From the NCBI RefSeq assembly GCF_008124525.1, contig NZ_VNHJ01000002.1:248001-312000 (forward strand): DNA of 64,000 nucleotides, given 5' to 3'. Both the position numbers and the translations under genes were made by a program. The notes below the pieces were generated by a model that saw nothing but the letters and a program-made list of their open reading frames with translations, ran no database searches and was not told the origin of the DNA. The first letter of the stretch is position 1; each line of letters begins with the position of its first letter. This DNA is from Oceanicella actignis. GTDB taxonomy: Bacteria > Pseudomonadota > Alphaproteobacteria > Rhodobacterales > Rhodobacteraceae. Of this stretch, positions 47,852 through 59,510 are shown one piece after another.

Positions 47852-49183
47852 TCAGCCCGCCGCGCCCAGCGCCGCGTCCAGCGCCCGCCCCAGCTTGTCG
47901 ACGATCTCGTCCACATGGCGCTCTTCCATCACGAAGGGCGGCGCCAGAAGGATGTGATCGCCGCGCCGCCCGTCGATCGTGCCGCCCATGGGGTAGCAGA
48001 TTAGCCCGGCCTCGAAGGCGGCGGCCTTGATCGCCTTGTGAACCGCGCGCGCTGGGTCGAGGGGCTCCTTGCTCGCGCGGTCGGCGACCAGCTCGAGGCC
48101 CAGGAACAGCCCGCGCCCGCGGATGTCGCCCACATTGGGATGCTGGCCGAAGCGTTCGTGCAGCGCGTCCTTCAGCGCCGCGCCCAGCGCGTTGACGCGC
48201 GCCACGAGGCCCCGGTTCAAGATCGCCGAGACCACCGCCAGCCCCGCCGCGCAGGCCGTCGGATGCCCGACATAGGTGTGCCCGTGCTGGAAGAAGCCCG
48301 AGCCGTTTTCGATGCTGTCGTAGATCGACCTGGTGCAGAGCATGGCGCCGATGGGCTGGTAGCCCGCCCCCAGCCCCTTGGCGATGCACAGGATGTCGGG
48401 CGCGACGCCGTCCTTCTCGCAGGCGAAGAGGGCGCCGGTGCGGCCCATGCCGCACATCACCTCGTCCAGGATCAGCAGCACGCCGTGGCGGTCGCAGATC
48501 TCGCGGATGCGCTTGAAATAGCCCTCGACGGCGGGGACCGCGCCGGCGGTGGCGCCGACGACCGGCTCGGCGATGAAGGCCATGACCGATTCGGGCCCCA
48601 GGCGCTCGATCTCGGCCTCGAGCTCGTCGGCGGCGCGGCGGCCGTATTCCTCGGCGCTCTCGTCCTCGCGGCGCAGGCGGTATTCGTAGCAGGGCGAGAT
48701 GTGCGTGGTCTCGATCATCAGCGGCGCGAAGGGGGCGCGGCGCCACTCGTTGCCGCCGGCGGCCAGCGCGCCCAGGGTGTTGCCGTGATAGCTCTGGCGC
48801 CGCGCGATCACGCGCCGCCGCTCGGGCTGGCCGATTTCCAGGAAATGCTGGCGCGCCAGCTTGATCGCCGCCTCGACCGCCTCGGAGCCGCCCGAGACGA
48901 AATAGACCCGGTCGAGCGCGCCGGGCGCATGGGCGATGAGCAGGTCGGCCAGCGCCTCGGCCGGCTCGGAGGTGAAGAAGCCCGTATGGGCGAAGGCGAC
49001 CTTGTCGAGCTGCGCCTTGATCGCGGCCGTCACCTCGGGGTCGCCATGGCCAAGGCACGACACCGCCGCGCCGCCCGAGCCGTCGAAATATCGCTTGCCG
49101 TCGGCGTCGATCAGATAGCAGCCCTCGCCGCGCGCGACGAGCGGCAGGCGAGCCTTCGTGTGGCGGGGAAAGACGTGGGACAT
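47852..49183 (-). CDS. Class III aminotransferase
   Basis: A 443-aa PLP enzyme. It shows [15 protein letters not shown] (phosphate-binding), [23 protein letters not shown] (PLP ring Asp), and Lys in [16 protein letters not shown] (Schiff base). It belongs to the omega-amino acid/polyamine transaminase group that includes many proteins simply called aspartate aminotransferase family. The amino donor is unknown. It is convergent with codA, with a 12-bp gap. Confidence 0.88.
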   Translation of the reverse strand: MSHVFPRHTKARLPLVARGEGCYLIDADGKRYFDGSGGAAVSCLGHGDPEVTAAIKAQLDKVAFAHTGFFTSEPAEALADLLIAHAPGALDRVYFVSGGSEAVEAAIKLARQHFLEIGQPERRRVIARRQSYHGNTLGALAAGGNEWRRAPFAPLMIETTHISPCYEYRLRREDESAEEYGRRAADELEAEIERLGPESVMAFIAEPVVGATAGAVPAVEGYFKRIREICDRHGVLLILDEVMCGMGRTGALFACEKDGVAPDILCIAKGLGAGYQPIGAMLCTRSIYDSIENGSGFFQHGHTYVGHPTACAAGLAVVSAILNRGLVARVNALGAALKDALHERFGQHPNVGDIRGRGLFLGLELVADRASKEPLDPARAVHKAIKAAAFEAGLICYPMGGTIDGRRGDHILLAPPFVMEERHVDEIVDKLGRALDAALGAAG

Positions 49184-49293
49184 GGGGCGCTCCTGGCCGT
49201 TGCGCCGCGGCGGCCCGTTGCGTGCATGCGGGCGGCGGCTCGGGGCGCAAGGATTCCCCGCGGCCGGGGCGGGCGCAAGCGCTTTCGGCGCGC

Positions 49294-50754
49294 TCAGGCC
49301 TCGAGCATGCGGCGCAGCAGCTCGATATCCTCGGCGATGGCGCTGTCGGTGTCCTTGAGCTTCTCGATGGTCTTGACGGCGTGGATGACCGTGGTGTGGT
49401 CGCGCCCGCCGAAGCGGCGGCCGATCTCGGGCAGGGATTTCGAGGTCAGCGTCTTGGCCAGATACATGGCGATCTGGCGCGGGCGGGCGATGGCGCGCGC
49501 GCGCCGCGGCGACAGCAGGTCGGACATGCGCAGGTTGTAGTGCGCGGCGACCTTGCGCTGGATCTCCTCGACGGTGACCTTCTTGTCGTTGGCGCGCAGG
49601 ATGTCGGCCAGACACTCTTGCGTCATGTCCAGGTCCACCGGCCGCCCGACGAGCGAGGCGAAGGCCAGAAGCCGCGTCAGCGCGCCCTCGAGCACGCGCA
49701 CGTTGGACGAGATGCGATGGGCCAGGAATTCGAGCACCTTGGGGTGGATCTCGACGTCGGGATGCGCGGCGCGCATGCTTTCGAGCTTGGATTGCAGGAT
49801 GCCCAGGCGCAGCTCGTAATCGGTGGGGTGCAGGTCGACGACCAGCCCCCATTGCAGGCGCGACTTGATGCGTTCCTCGAGCCCGTCGATCTCGCCGGGG
49901 GCGCGGTCGGCCGAGATGACGATCTGCTTGCCCTGATCGACCAGCGCGTTGAAGGTGTGGAAGAATTCCTCCTGCGTGCTGTCCTTGCCGGCGATGAACT
50001 GCACGTCGTCCACCATCAGCACGTCCACCGAGCGGAACAGCTGCTTGAAGCTGATCGTGTCCTTGAAGCGCAGCGCCTGCACGAAGCGATACATGAACTG
50101 CTCGGCCGACAGGTAAAGCACGCGGCGCTCGGACCCGTCCTCGGTCAGCTTCCAGGCGATGGCGTGCATCAGATGCGTCTTGCCCAGGCCGACGCCGCCA
50201 TAGAGGAACAGCGGGTTGAAGGTGACCTCGGGCGCCTCGGCGACGCGGCGCGCGGCGGCGTGGGCCAGCTCGTTGGGCTTGCCGACCACGAAGCGGTCGA
50301 AGGTGAAGCGCGGGTCGAGCGGCGAGGAGGGCAGGTCCTCCTGCGCCGTCTCGTCGGGCTCGGCGCGGCGCTGGGCCTGAGGCCGGGGGGCGGGTTCGGC
50401 GCGCGTCTCGGCCATGCGCGGGGCCGCCTCGGGCTGGGCGCGCGGGGTTTCGGGCGCGGCCGGGCGGGCGGCGGGGCGGCGCGCGGGGCGGACGACGAAT
50501 TTCAGCCGCGTGACGCCGTCGAACTCGGCGGCGATGTTGCGCACCAGCACGTCGCCATAATGGCGCTCGACCCAGTCGCCGATGAAGTTGGTCGGCGCGG
50601 TCAGCACCGCCGCGCCGTCGCGCGCGTCGATGAGGGTGAGCGGGTTGATCCAGCTTTCGAACGCCGCCGAGCCGATCTCGGAGCGCGTCATCTCGCGGAT
50701 GCGGGTCCAGGCGGGGGTCAGATGCGCAGCGTCGCCGTCCAGCATGTCAGCCAT
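49294..50754 (-). CDS. dnaA: Chromosomal replication initiator protein
   Basis: A 486-aa DnaA. Domain I at 1-85, a Pro/Ala/Arg-rich linker (domain II) at about 90-145, AAA+ domain with Walker [10 protein letters not shown] and Walker B LMVDDVQF, and domain IV with the DnaA-box-recognition signature [10 protein letters not shown] near the C-terminus. It binds DnaA boxes and opens the origin. The site GAGAGAGAAC sets the ATG. A rhodanese gene and then a low-GC spacer lie upstream. Confidence 0.97.
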   Translation of the reverse strand: MADMLDGDAAHLTPAWTRIREMTRSEIGSAAFESWINPLTLIDARDGAAVLTAPTNFIGDWVERHYGDVLVRNIAAEFDGVTRLKFVVRPARRPAARPAAPETPRAQPEAAPRMAETRAEPAPRPQAQRRAEPDETAQEDLPSSPLDPRFTFDRFVVGKPNELAHAAARRVAEAPEVTFNPLFLYGGVGLGKTHLMHAIAWKLTEDGSERRVLYLSAEQFMYRFVQALRFKDTISFKQLFRSVDVLMVDDVQFIAGKDSTQEEFFHTFNALVDQGKQIVISADRAPGEIDGLEERIKSRLQWGLVVDLHPTDYELRLGILQSKLESMRAAHPDVEIHPKVLEFLAHRISSNVRVLEGALTRLLAFASLVGRPVDLDMTQECLADILRANDKKVTVEEIQRKVAAHYNLRMSDLLSPRRARAIARPRQIAMYLAKTLTSKSLPEIGRRFGGRDHTTVIHAVKTIEKLKDTDSAIAEDIELLRRMLEA

Positions 50755-50861
50755 GTTCTCTCTCACCTGTCGGCCGGGCGTCTGCCGCGCCCTGTCCCGC
50801 GAATCTCGAAAAGGCGCCCATGCCGCCCGGCGGGGCGGCGGCGGCGCGGGGTCGGGCGCCG

Positions 50862-51311
50862 TCAGCTCTGGCGCCAGGGAAGGCCGCGCGCCTTCCACCC
50901 GTTGAGCGTTCCGCGATGCCCTTCGGCGTCAAGATCGCCCTCGAAACCTTCGGCCACGTTGACGCAGCGCACCTTCATCCCCGCCTCGGCATAGGCCGCG
51001 GCGGCATGCCGCGCCGCTTCGAGCGAGCGCGCGCCCGACCGGCACAGGAAGAACAGCGTCGAGGGCGGCTGGTCGCCATGCGCGCGGCGCAGCTCGTCCA
51101 TGAAGGCCGGATTGACCGACATGCCGGGGAAGAAGCGCCATTCGACGGGCCAGACCTGCTTGCCCAGGGCGCTGAGATCGGGCAGCCCGACGAAGGTCCA
51201 CTCGGCGCGGGTGCGCACGTCGACGAGCGCGGCGCCCGCGTCGTTCTGCAGCGTCGCGAAGGCTTCGGTCGGGTCGGCTTCGCCCACGGCGATCTCGGCA
51301 TGTTCGGTCAT
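50862..51311 (-). CDS. Rhodanese-like domain protein
   Basis: A 149-aa single-domain rhodanese. The active-site loop FLCRSGARS carries Cys90, and the N-terminal VDVRTRAEW is the usual CH2A-like motif. It may move sulfane sulfur from thiosulfate or a persulfide donor to an acceptor. Located 107 bp upstream of dnaA on the same strand, it may share a transcript with dnaA but has no known link to replication. Confidence 0.88.
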   Translation of the reverse strand: MTEHAEIAVGEADPTEAFATLQNDAGAALVDVRTRAEWTFVGLPDLSALGKQVWPVEWRFFPGMSVNPAFMDELRRAHGDQPPSTLFFLCRSGARSLEAARHAAAAYAEAGMKVRCVNVAEGFEGDLDAEGHRGTLNGWKARGLPWRQS

Positions 51312-51649
51312 GAACGCGGCACGCTTTCGGTTGTGGTCGAGGATGGGAATCGCCGGCCGATCCTAGGCCCTGAGCGGCGTGACTCGCAAGCCGACTCGCG
51401 ACCGGTCTTGGTTGATATTTCGTAAACCCGTTCCGTGAAACGGAAAAGCCGCAGTATTCGGCGGGATTCGGTCGGTGCGCGCAAAGTTTCCGCGCGAAAT
51501 CTACTTCGCGCGGGGCGACTTGTTCTTGTCGTGTGCTTGCAGATTCGAGCGCATCATCGCGATAGCGTGCGCCGCAAGATCATACTTCGCGGGCGGGCGA
51601 TTCATCAAGCGGGCGAAAATGCGAACATTCCCCGCCGGCGGGCGCGCGC
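51312..51649. other. Low-GC spacer upstream of the rhodanese-dnaA unit
   Basis: About 340 bp without a gene. My hand count over 51361-51540 gives 58% GC, clearly below the surrounding genes. It contains a perfect 9-bp inverted repeat (CCGCGCGAA at 51490-51498 with TTCGCGCGG at 51505-51513) and two imperfect copies of TACTTCGCGGG (51502, 51583). No clear DnaA box (TTWTNCACA) was found. It is at least the promoter region of the rhodanese gene; an origin role is only a possibility. Confidence 0.5.
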
Positions 51650-51688
51650 AAAAGCGTCGCCGCCCCGGCGGTGCGGGGCGGCGGCGTC
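51650..51688 (-). terminator. Rho-independent terminator of rpsT
   Basis: On the minus strand a stem of 12 pairs with one mismatch (left arm GACGCCGCCGCCCCG, right arm CGGGGCGGCGACGC, 6-nt loop) is followed immediately by TTTT (51653-51650). It lies 32 bp beyond the rpsT stop. Confidence 0.8.
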
Positions 51689-51720
51689 AAGCGGCCATGG
51701 CCGCGCTTCGGGCGCCGGGC

Positions 51721-52008
51721 TCAGGCCTGGGCGTCGGCGGCGCCGGCGGCCATCATCTTCACGCGGCGGGCCAGGCGCGAGATCTTGCGGGCGGCGGTGT
51801 TCTTGTGGAACACGCCCTTGGTCACGCCGCGCATGATCTCGGGCTGCGCGGCGCGCAGCGCCTCGAGAGCGGCGGACTGGTCGCCCCCGGCGATCGCCTC
51901 CTCGACCTTGCGGATGAAGGTGCGGATGCGGCTGCGGCGGGCCTTGTTCACTGCGGTGCGGCGCTCGGTCTGGCGAATGCGCTTGCGAGCGGATGGCGAG
52001 TTGGCCAT
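51721..52008 (-). CDS. rpsT: 30S ribosomal protein S20
   Basis: A 95-aa basic protein with the S20 opening [13 protein letters not shown], the central [11 protein letters not shown], and [16 protein letters not shown]. It binds 16S rRNA and is made early in 30S assembly. It is slightly longer than E. coli S20 (87 aa) through an Ala-rich end. It is transcribed alone, ending in a clear terminator. Confidence 0.97.
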   Translation of the reverse strand: MANSPSARKRIRQTERRTAVNKARRSRIRTFIRKVEEAIAGGDQSAALEALRAAQPEIMRGVTKGVFHKNTAARKISRLARRVKMMAAGAADAQA

Positions 52009-52107
52009 GCGTGTGATCCGTTTCCTATCTGTCGATGGATGAGGGGCGTCTATACACGCGCGCCCCCCATGCGTCAATGCCCGCCCCCGGGGGCGGGCGG
52101 CTGGGGC

Positions 52108-52884
52108 TCAGCGGCCGCGGAACTGGGGCGCGCGCTTCTCGAGGAAGGCGGCCATGCCCTCGGCCTGGTCTTCGGTGGCGAAAAGGGCGTGGAACAGCCG
52201 CCGCTCGTGGCGCACCCCCTCGGCCAGGGTGGTTTCGTAGGCGCGGTTGACGGCCTCCTTGGCCGCGATGGCGGCCAGCAGGGGCTTTTCCGCGATCTTG
52301 GCGGCGACCGACAGCGCCTCGTCCAGCAGCTTGTCGGCGGGCACGACGCGGCTGACCAGCCCCGAGCGCTCGGCCTCGGCCGCGTCCATGAAGCGGCCGG
52401 TCAGGTTCATGTCCATGGCCTTCGACTTGCCCACGAAGCGCGTCAGGCGCTGCGTGCCGCCGATGCCGGGAATCACGCCCAGATTGATCTCGGGCTGGCC
52501 GAACCTGGCGTTGTCGCCGGCGATGATGAAGTCGCACATCATGGCCAGCTCGCACCCGCCGCCCAGCGCATAGCCCGCCACCGCGGCGACGATGGGCTTG
52601 CGGATGCGCAGGAAATCGTCGTGGAAGGCCGTGAACAGGTCTTCGCGGAACACTTCGACGTAGCTTTTCTCGGACATCTCCTTGATGTCCGCGCCGGCGG
52701 CGAAGGCCTTTTCCGAACCGGTCAGGACGATGCAGCGGATGGCGTCGTCCTCGTCGAACTTGCGCAGGGCGCAGATCAGCTCGCCGAGCAGCTTCTGGTT
52801 CAGGGCGTTCAGCGCCTCGGGGCGGTTGAGCTTCACCAGCCCGACATGGTCGCGCGTTTCCACGATCAGCGTTTCATATGCCAT
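52108..52884 (-). CDS. Enoyl-CoA hydratase
   Basis: A 258-aa crotonase. Both catalytic Glu residues of the family are present, in [14 protein letters not shown] and FGQPEINLG, together with [10 protein letters not shown] and the oxyanion-hole AAGADIKEM. It hydrates 2-trans-enoyl-CoA in beta-oxidation. The position between mutM and rpsT is one I recall for Rhodobacterales genomes. The mutM stop lies 103 bp upstream. Confidence 0.93.
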   Translation of the reverse strand: MAYETLIVETRDHVGLVKLNRPEALNALNQKLLGELICALRKFDEDDAIRCIVLTGSEKAFAAGADIKEMSEKSYVEVFREDLFTAFHDDFLRIRKPIVAAVAGYALGGGCELAMMCDFIIAGDNARFGQPEINLGVIPGIGGTQRLTRFVGKSKAMDMNLTGRFMDAAEAERSGLVSRVVPADKLLDEALSVAAKIAEKPLLAAIAAKEAVNRAYETTLAEGVRHERRLFHALFATEDQAEGMAAFLEKRAPQFRGR

Positions 52885-52987
52885 CGGAGGCTTCCCTTGC
52901 CGTCGTTTCGTTTCGCCGCCCCCGTCGGGCGGCGCTGCGGGGGGCGTGGTAGGGCGCCCGGCCCGCGCGTTCAAGCTTCGTGGCACG

Positions 52988-53839
52988 CTATCGCTGGCAG
53001 GCGGGGCAATGGAAGCTTGATCTTCCGCCCTGAACGGTGCGGCGAATCGTTCCCGCGCAACCGGGGCGCAGGCAGGGCAGGCCCTCGCGCCCGTAAACGG
53101 CGAAAGCGTGCTGGAAATATCCCAGCTCGCCATTGGCCTGCCGGTGATCGCGCAGCGAGGATCCCCCCGCCGCGATCGCCTCGCGCAGGGTGTCGCGAAT
53201 CGCCTGCGTCAGCCGCTCGAGACGCGCCGCGCCGATTCGGCCCGCCGGGCGCGAGGGGGCGATTCCCGCGCGCCACAGCGCCTCGGACGCATAGATGTTG
53301 CCCAGCCCCGCCACCACGCGCTGATCCATCAGCGCCGTCTTGATCGGCGTGCGCCGCCCCGCGAGGCGCGCGCGCAGGGCGGCGGCGTCGAAGGAATCGT
53401 CCAGCGGCTCGGGGCCGAGGCCGGCCAGCGGCGGCAGCGATTCGGCCCGATCGGTGGGAAGCAGGTCCATCGCGCCGAAGCGCCGGGCGTCGTTGAAGGC
53501 GATGCGCGCGCCGTGCTCCATCTCGAACACGACATGGTCGTGGCGGCGCGGCGCGGCGCGCTGGTGATGGAAGGCGCCGGGGGCGGCGTCCTCGATCAGC
53601 ATGCGCCCGCTCATGCCAAGGTGGATCAGCAGCGTCTGGCCCGAATCGAGGTCCAGCAGGAGGCATTTTCCCCGCCGCCGCAGGCGCAGCACGCGCGTTC
53701 CGCTCACGCGCAGCTCGAAATCGGGCGGAAAGGGGCGGCGCAGGTCCGGCCGCATCTGGCGCGCGCGCGCGATGCGCCGCCCCTCCATCGCCGGCGCAAG
53801 GCCGCGTCTTACTGTCTCGACCTCTGGCAGCTCTGGCAT
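52988..53839 (-). CDS. mutM: Formamidopyrimidine-DNA glycosylase
   Basis: A 283-aa Fpg. The N-terminal [14 protein letters not shown] gives the catalytic Pro after Met removal and Glu; Lys58 in RGKCLLLDL, the helix-two-turn-helix region with GLGNIYASE, and the C-terminal zinc finger C-L-R-P-G-C ... C-P-A-C. It excises 8-oxoguanine and nicks the DNA. It is divergent from ubiE with 37 bp between starts, so the promoters overlap. Confidence 0.97.
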   Translation of the reverse strand: MPELPEVETVRRGLAPAMEGRRIARARQMRPDLRRPFPPDFELRVSGTRVLRLRRRGKCLLLDLDSGQTLLIHLGMSGRMLIEDAAPGAFHHQRAAPRRHDHVVFEMEHGARIAFNDARRFGAMDLLPTDRAESLPPLAGLGPEPLDDSFDAAALRARLAGRRTPIKTALMDQRVVAGLGNIYASEALWRAGIAPSRPAGRIGAARLERLTQAIRDTLREAIAAGGSSLRDHRQANGELGYFQHAFAVYGREGLPCLRPGCAGTIRRTVQGGRSSFHCPACQR

Positions 53840-53876
53840 GTTTTGCTCCGGCGCGGCGCGGGGTATATCCACCCCC

Positions 53877-54650
53877 ATGACCCATGATCCCGATAGCGGG
53901 CCCAGCCCCGACGCCACAACCCATTTCGGCTTTCGCGACGTGCCCGAGCGCGAAAAGGCCCGCCTCGTGCACGGGGTGTTCACCTCGGTCGCCAGCAAAT
54001 ACGACGTCATGAACGACGTCATGTCGGCCGGCGTCCACCGCCTGTGGAAGGATGCGATGATGGACTGGCTGGCGCCGCGTCCGGGCATGCGCCTTCTGGA
54101 CGTGGCGGGCGGCACGGGCGACATCGCCTTCCGCTTCCTGCGCCGGGTGCGCGGGCGCGGGCATGCGGTGGTGTGCGACATGACCGAATCGATGCTGGTC
54201 GAGGGGCGCAAGCGCGCCGACGCCGCCGAGATGGGCGACAGCCTGGACTGGGTGTGCGGCGACGCCATGTCGCTGCCCTTTCCCGACCGCAGCTTCGACG
54301 CCTACACCATCGCCTTCGGCATCCGCAACGTGACGCGGATCGAGGCGGCGCTGGCCGAGGCGCGGCGCGTGCTGCGCCCGGGCGGGCGGTTCCTGTGCCT
54401 CGAGTTCAGCCGCATTCCCGTGGGCGGGCTGCAGAAGCTGTATGACCTGTATTCCTTCCACGTCATCCCGCGCATGGGGCAGGTGATCGCGGGCGATCGC
54501 GACAGCTACCAGTATCTGGTCGAATCCATCCGCCGCTTCCCGGATCAGGAGAGCTTCGCGCAGATGATCCGCGACGCGGGCTTCGGGCGCGTGGCCTACC
54601 GCAACCTGACCATGGGCGTTGCGGCGCTGCATTCGGGCTGGCGCATCTGA
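53877..54650 (+). CDS. ubiE: Ubiquinone/menaquinone methyltransferase
   Basis: A 257-aa class I SAM methyltransferase. [21 protein letters not shown] and the SAM motif [14 protein letters not shown], then the family motif [11 protein letters not shown] and [14 protein letters not shown]. It performs the C-methylation of demethoxyubiquinol. The ribosome site is weak. UbiB starts within its stop codon (TGATG). Confidence 0.96.
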   Translation: MTHDPDSGPSPDATTHFGFRDVPEREKARLVHGVFTSVASKYDVMNDVMSAGVHRLWKDAMMDWLAPRPGMRLLDVAGGTGDIAFRFLRRVRGRGHAVVCDMTESMLVEGRKRADAAEMGDSLDWVCGDAMSLPFPDRSFDAYTIAFGIRNVTRIEAALAEARRVLRPGGRFLCLEFSRIPVGGLQKLYDLYSFHVIPRMGQVIAGDRDSYQYLVESIRRFPDQESFAQMIRDAGFGRVAYRNLTMGVAALHSGWRI

Positions 54651-56176
54651 TGGGCGTTCTGGCGAATCTGTGGCGGCTGGCGCGCACCGGCGCCACCTTC
54701 CAGCGCACCGGCGCGATGGACGAGGTGCTCGAGGCGCTCGAGGCGCCGCCGGCGCTGCGGGCGGCGGCGCGCATCCTGGGCTGGCCGCTGGCCCCGCTGG
54801 GGCTGGCGGGCGATCCGGCGCTGCCGCCGCTGCCGCGCGCGCTGACCGCGCTGGGACCGGCCTACGTCAAGTTCGGCCAGACCCTGTCCACCCGCCCCGA
54901 CGTGGTCGGCGCGCGGCTCGCCGCCGAGCTGAGCGTGCTGCAGGACCGGCTCGCCCCCTTCCCCGAGGCCGAGGCCCGCGCCGAGATCGCGCGCGAGCTC
55001 GGCGCGCCCGCCGACGAGCTGTTCGCCGAGTTCGGTCCCGCCGTCGCCGCCGCCTCGATCGCGCAGGTCCACCCGGCGGTCGATCGCGCCACCGGGCGCA
55101 AGGTCGCCGTCAAGGTGCTGCGCCCGGGCGTCGAGCGCGCCTTTCGCAAGGATGTGGACGCCTTCTTCTTCATCGCCGAGGTCATTGAGCTGATGCTGCC
55201 CGCCTCGCGCCGGCTGCGGCCGCGCGCGGTGTGCCGGCACTTCGCGCAGGTGGTGGCGACCGAGCTCGACCTGCGGCTCGAGGCCTCGGCCGCCGCCGAG
55301 TTCCGCGCCAATTCGCGCGACGATCCCGGCTTCGCCGTGCCCGAGGTGGTGTGGAACCTGTCCGCGCGCCGGGTTCTGACCCTGGAATGGGTGGACGGCC
55401 TGCCCATGAGCGACGTGCCCGCCATCGCTGCGGCGGGCGTGGATCTGCGCGATCTGAGCCGCAGGGTGATCCAGACCTTCCTGCGCCACGCGCTGCGCGA
55501 CGGCTTCTTCCACGGCGACATGCATCAGGGCAATCTGAAGGTGGCGCCCGACGGCACGCTGATCGCGCTGGATTTCGGCATCATGGGGCGGATCGACCCC
55601 TATACGCGGCGCGTCTATGCCGAGATCCTCTACGGCTTCCTCCAGCAGGACTACCGCCGCGTCGCCGAGGTGCATTTCGAGGCCGGCTACGTTCCCGAGG
55701 GGCAGGATCTCGAAACCTTCGCGCAGGCGCTGCGCTCGATCGGCGAGCCGATCTTCGGCCAGGACGCCAGCCGCATCTCGATGGCGCGGCTGCTGTCGCA
55801 TCTGTTCGAGGTGACCGAGCGTTTCGGCATGCAGACCCGCACCGAGCTGATCCTGCTTCAGCGCACCATGGTGGTGGTCGAGGGCGTGGCGCGCACGCTC
55901 GATCCGCAGGTCAACATGTGGCGCACCGCCCAGCCCGTGGTCGAAGAGTTCATGCACGCCAATCTGGGCCCCGCGGCGGCGCTGCGCGACCTGCGGCGCA
56001 CGGCGACGGTGCTGGCGCGCTTCGGCCCGCGCCTGCCCGACGTGGTCGAGCGCGCGCTGCGCCGCGCCGCCGTCGCCGGGCCCGAGCCCGACGACGCGCC
56101 GGCGCGGCTGGGCCCCGCGCTGGCGGGCGCGCTGGCGGGCGCCGCGGCGGCCGCGGCGGTGGCGCTGCTGCTCTGA
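54650..56176 (+). CDS. ubiB: Ubiquinone biosynthesis kinase-like ATPase
   Basis: A 508-aa ABC1/ADCK-family protein. The KxGQ motif (VKFGQTLSTRPD), the Ala-rich loop AAASIAQVH, the invariant Lys (VAVKVLRPG), and HGDMHQGNL with DFGIM are all present, and the C-terminus ends in a hydrophobic Ala/Leu segment that should anchor it to the membrane. It assists ubiquinone assembly. It overlaps the ubiE stop by 1 bp. Confidence 0.95.
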   Translation: MGVLANLWRLARTGATFQRTGAMDEVLEALEAPPALRAAARILGWPLAPLGLAGDPALPPLPRALTALGPAYVKFGQTLSTRPDVVGARLAAELSVLQDRLAPFPEAEARAEIARELGAPADELFAEFGPAVAAASIAQVHPAVDRATGRKVAVKVLRPGVERAFRKDVDAFFFIAEVIELMLPASRRLRPRAVCRHFAQVVATELDLRLEASAAAEFRANSRDDPGFAVPEVVWNLSARRVLTLEWVDGLPMSDVPAIAAAGVDLRDLSRRVIQTFLRHALRDGFFHGDMHQGNLKVAPDGTLIALDFGIMGRIDPYTRRVYAEILYGFLQQDYRRVAEVHFEAGYVPEGQDLETFAQALRSIGEPIFGQDASRISMARLLSHLFEVTERFGMQTRTELILLQRTMVVVEGVARTLDPQVNMWRTAQPVVEEFMHANLGPAAALRDLRRTATVLARFGPRLPDVVERALRRAAVAGPEPDDAPARLGPALAGALAGAAAAAAVALLL

Positions 56177-56305
56177 GCGGCGGCGCCGGGCGTCGGTTGC
56201 CTTGGGCATTCATGCAAATTACAGTCGCGTTTCGGACAAGGCCGGATTTCCCGCCGCGCCGTTCCAGGCCCTTTTCCGGGGAGATGAGCCCATGAGGCGA
56301 CCGTC

Positions 56306-57532
56306 ATGAGCGCCGCCGATCTGGCCGGCCGGCGCGTGCTGCTGATCATCGGCGGCGGCGTCGCGGCCTACAAGACGCTGGAGCTGATCCGCCTTCTGCG
56401 CGCGCGCGGCGCGGCGGTGACGCCGGTCATGACGCGCGCCGCGGCGCAGTTCGTCACGCCCATGTCGGTCTCGGCCCTGGCGGGCGAGGCGGTGCGCGAC
56501 GACCTGTTCGACCTGGGCGACGAGGCGCAGATGGGCCACATCCAGCTCTCGCGCGCGGCCGATCTGGTGGCGGTGGCGCCGGCCACGGCCGACCTGATGG
56601 CCAGGATGGCGGGCGGCCATGCCGACGATCTGGCCTCGACGCTGCTTCTGGCCACGGACAAGCCCGTGCTCGTCGCCCCGGCCATGAACGTGCGCATGTG
56701 GCTGCATCCGGCCACGCAGCGCAACCTGGCGCAGCTGACCGCCGACGGCGTGCGCACCGTCGGCCCGGACGAGGGCGAGATGGCCTGCGGCGAGCATGGC
56801 CCGGGCCGCATGGCCGAGCCCGCCCGCATTCTCGAGGCCATCGCCGCCATGCTGCGCGACGGCCCCCTGCGCGGGCGGCGCGTGATCGTCACCTCGGGCC
56901 CGACGCACGAGCCCATCGACCCCGTGCGCTACATCGCCAACCGCTCCTCGGGCGCGCAGGGCGCCGCCATCGCCGAGGCGCTGCGCGACCTGGGCGCCGA
57001 GGTGGTCTTCGTCACCGGCCCGGCCAGCGCCCCGCGTCCCGCTGGGGTGCAGGTGATCGAGGTCGAGACCGCGCACCAGATGCTGGACGCGGTCATGGCC
57101 GCGCTGCCCGCCGACGCGGCCGTGTTCGCCGCCGCCGTCGCCGACTGGCGCGTCGAGGCGCTCAGCGGCTCGAAGATCAAGAAGGACCCCGGCGGCCGCC
57201 CGCCCGCCCTTGCGCTGACCGAGAACCCCGACATCCTGCGCACCGTCTCGCGCCTTGAGGCCGGGCGCCCGCGCCTGGTGGTCGGCTTCGCCGCCGAGAC
57301 GGACGACGTGCTTGCGAACGCCCTCGCCAAGCGCCTGCGCAAGGGCTGCGACTGGATCGTGGCCAACGACGTCTCGCCCGGGACGGGGGTGATGGGCGGC
57401 GCCGAGAACGCCGTCACGCTGATCACCGCCGAGGGCGCCGAAGACTGGCCCCGCGCCAGCAAGGCCGAGGTGGCCCGCCGCCTGGCCGCCCGCATCGCCG
57501 AACGCCTGAAGCAGGACGAGGCCGCCCCATGA
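56306..57532 (+). CDS. coaBC: Phosphopantothenoylcysteine synthetase/decarboxylase
   Basis: A 408-aa bifunctional enzyme of CoA biosynthesis. The N-terminal CoaC flavodomain holds [14 protein letters not shown], the His in [20 protein letters not shown], and PAMNVRMW; the loop [14 protein letters not shown] carries the reductive Cys. The CoaB half has [13 protein letters not shown] and KIKKD. It is 130 bp after ubiB and overlaps dut by 4 bp. Confidence 0.95.
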   Translation: MSAADLAGRRVLLIIGGGVAAYKTLELIRLLRARGAAVTPVMTRAAAQFVTPMSVSALAGEAVRDDLFDLGDEAQMGHIQLSRAADLVAVAPATADLMARMAGGHADDLASTLLLATDKPVLVAPAMNVRMWLHPATQRNLAQLTADGVRTVGPDEGEMACGEHGPGRMAEPARILEAIAAMLRDGPLRGRRVIVTSGPTHEPIDPVRYIANRSSGAQGAAIAEALRDLGAEVVFVTGPASAPRPAGVQVIEVETAHQMLDAVMAALPADAAVFAAAVADWRVEALSGSKIKKDPGGRPPALALTENPDILRTVSRLEAGRPRLVVGFAAETDDVLANALAKRLRKGCDWIVANDVSPGTGVMGGAENAVTLITAEGAEDWPRASKAEVARRLAARIAERLKQDEAAP

Positions 57533-58023
57533 GCCGCATCTCCGCCGCCCCGCCCGAGATCGAGATCGCGCTGCGCCTGCTGCCCGGCCGCGACCCCGAC
57601 CTGCCGCCGCCCGCCTACGCCACCGCCGGCGCCGCGGGCATGGACCTGTGCGCCAATCTGCCCGAGCGCGGCGAGATGGCCCTGGCGCCCATGGCCCGCG
57701 CGGTCGTGCCCACGGGGCTGGCGGTCGAGCTGCCGGCGGGGCTCGAGGCCCAGATCCGGCCGCGCTCGGGCCTGGCGCTGCGCCATGGCGTGACGGTGGC
57801 CAACGCGCCCGGCACCATCGACAGCGACTATCGCGGCGAGGTGGGCGTGCTGCTGATCAATCTGAGCGACGCGCCCTTCGTCATCCGCCATGGCGACCGG
57901 ATCGCGCAGATGGTCGTGGCGCCCGTCGCGCGCGTGCGATGGACGCTCTCGACCCGGCTTGGCGACACGCGCCGCGGGGCGGGGGGCTTCGGCTCGACCG
58001 GCCTCGGCGGTGACGAGCGATGA
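57529..58023 (+). CDS. dut: Deoxyuridine 5'-triphosphate nucleotidohydrolase
   Basis: A 164-aa trimeric dUTPase. The five motifs are visible: [36 protein letters not shown] and [10 protein letters not shown]. It keeps dUTP low and supplies dUMP for thymidylate synthesis. Start in an ATGA overlap with coaBC. Confidence 0.96.
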   Translation: MSRISAAPPEIEIALRLLPGRDPDLPPPAYATAGAAGMDLCANLPERGEMALAPMARAVVPTGLAVELPAGLEAQIRPRSGLALRHGVTVANAPGTIDSDYRGEVGVLLINLSDAPFVIRHGDRIAQMVVAPVARVRWTLSTRLGDTRRGAGGFGSTGLGGDER

Positions 58024-58045
58024 GCGAAAGGACGGCGACGCGATC

Positions 58046-58495
58046 ATGCTGAAGCTTTCCCGCAAGACCGTGCTGGCCATCGAGGCGGTTCTGGACGTGG
58101 CCTACAACGCCCGCCCCGACCCGGTGCAGGCGCGCGACATCACCGAACGCCAAGGCATCCCGCAGCGCTATCTCGAACAGGTGATGCAGCGCCTGGTGCG
58201 CGCGGGCGTGCTCAAGGGCGTGCGCGGCCCGCGCGGCGGCTACGCCCTTGCGCGCGAGCGGCGCAAGGTCACGGTCGGCGACGTGGTGCGGGTGGTTTCG
58301 GCCATCGATCAGGAGGCCGAGGAGCCGCCCTCGCGCGGGGCGCTGGGCCGGGCGGTCGTCGTGCCGCTGTGGGACGAGCTGGAGGAAGAGTTCCTGGCCC
58401 GCCTCGACCGGATCACCATGGAGGATCTTTGCCGCCGCGCCGCCCAGCTGGGCGTGCCGCGCGCGGGCAAGGACGTGCCCGACTTCACCATCTGA
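58046..58495 (+). CDS. Rrf2 family transcriptional regulator
   Basis: A 149-aa Rrf2 protein with a winged-helix domain (residues 1-80) including RYLEQVMQRLVRAGVLKGVRG and GPRGGYALAR. The C-terminal region contains a single Cys (129), so it lacks the three-Cys Fe-S motif of IscR and NsrR. It is 57 bp upstream of cysK on the same strand, so a CymR-like role in cysteine or sulfur regulation is a reasonable guess. Confidence 0.88.
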   Translation: MLKLSRKTVLAIEAVLDVAYNARPDPVQARDITERQGIPQRYLEQVMQRLVRAGVLKGVRGPRGGYALARERRKVTVGDVVRVVSAIDQEAEEPPSRGALGRAVVVPLWDELEEEFLARLDRITMEDLCRRAAQLGVPRAGKDVPDFTI

Positions 58496-58552
58496 CCCGC
58501 CTCGTGACCCGCCGCCGGGCCGAAGGGCCCGCGCCCGAACCGGAGAAAGCGC

Positions 58553-59506
<954 letters not shown>

Positions 59507-59510
59507 CCCC

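Noticed and set aside
51312-51649. DnaA boxes
   Set aside because: No TTATCCACA-like nonamer was found by eye on either strand; only partial matches such as TTGTGGTC.
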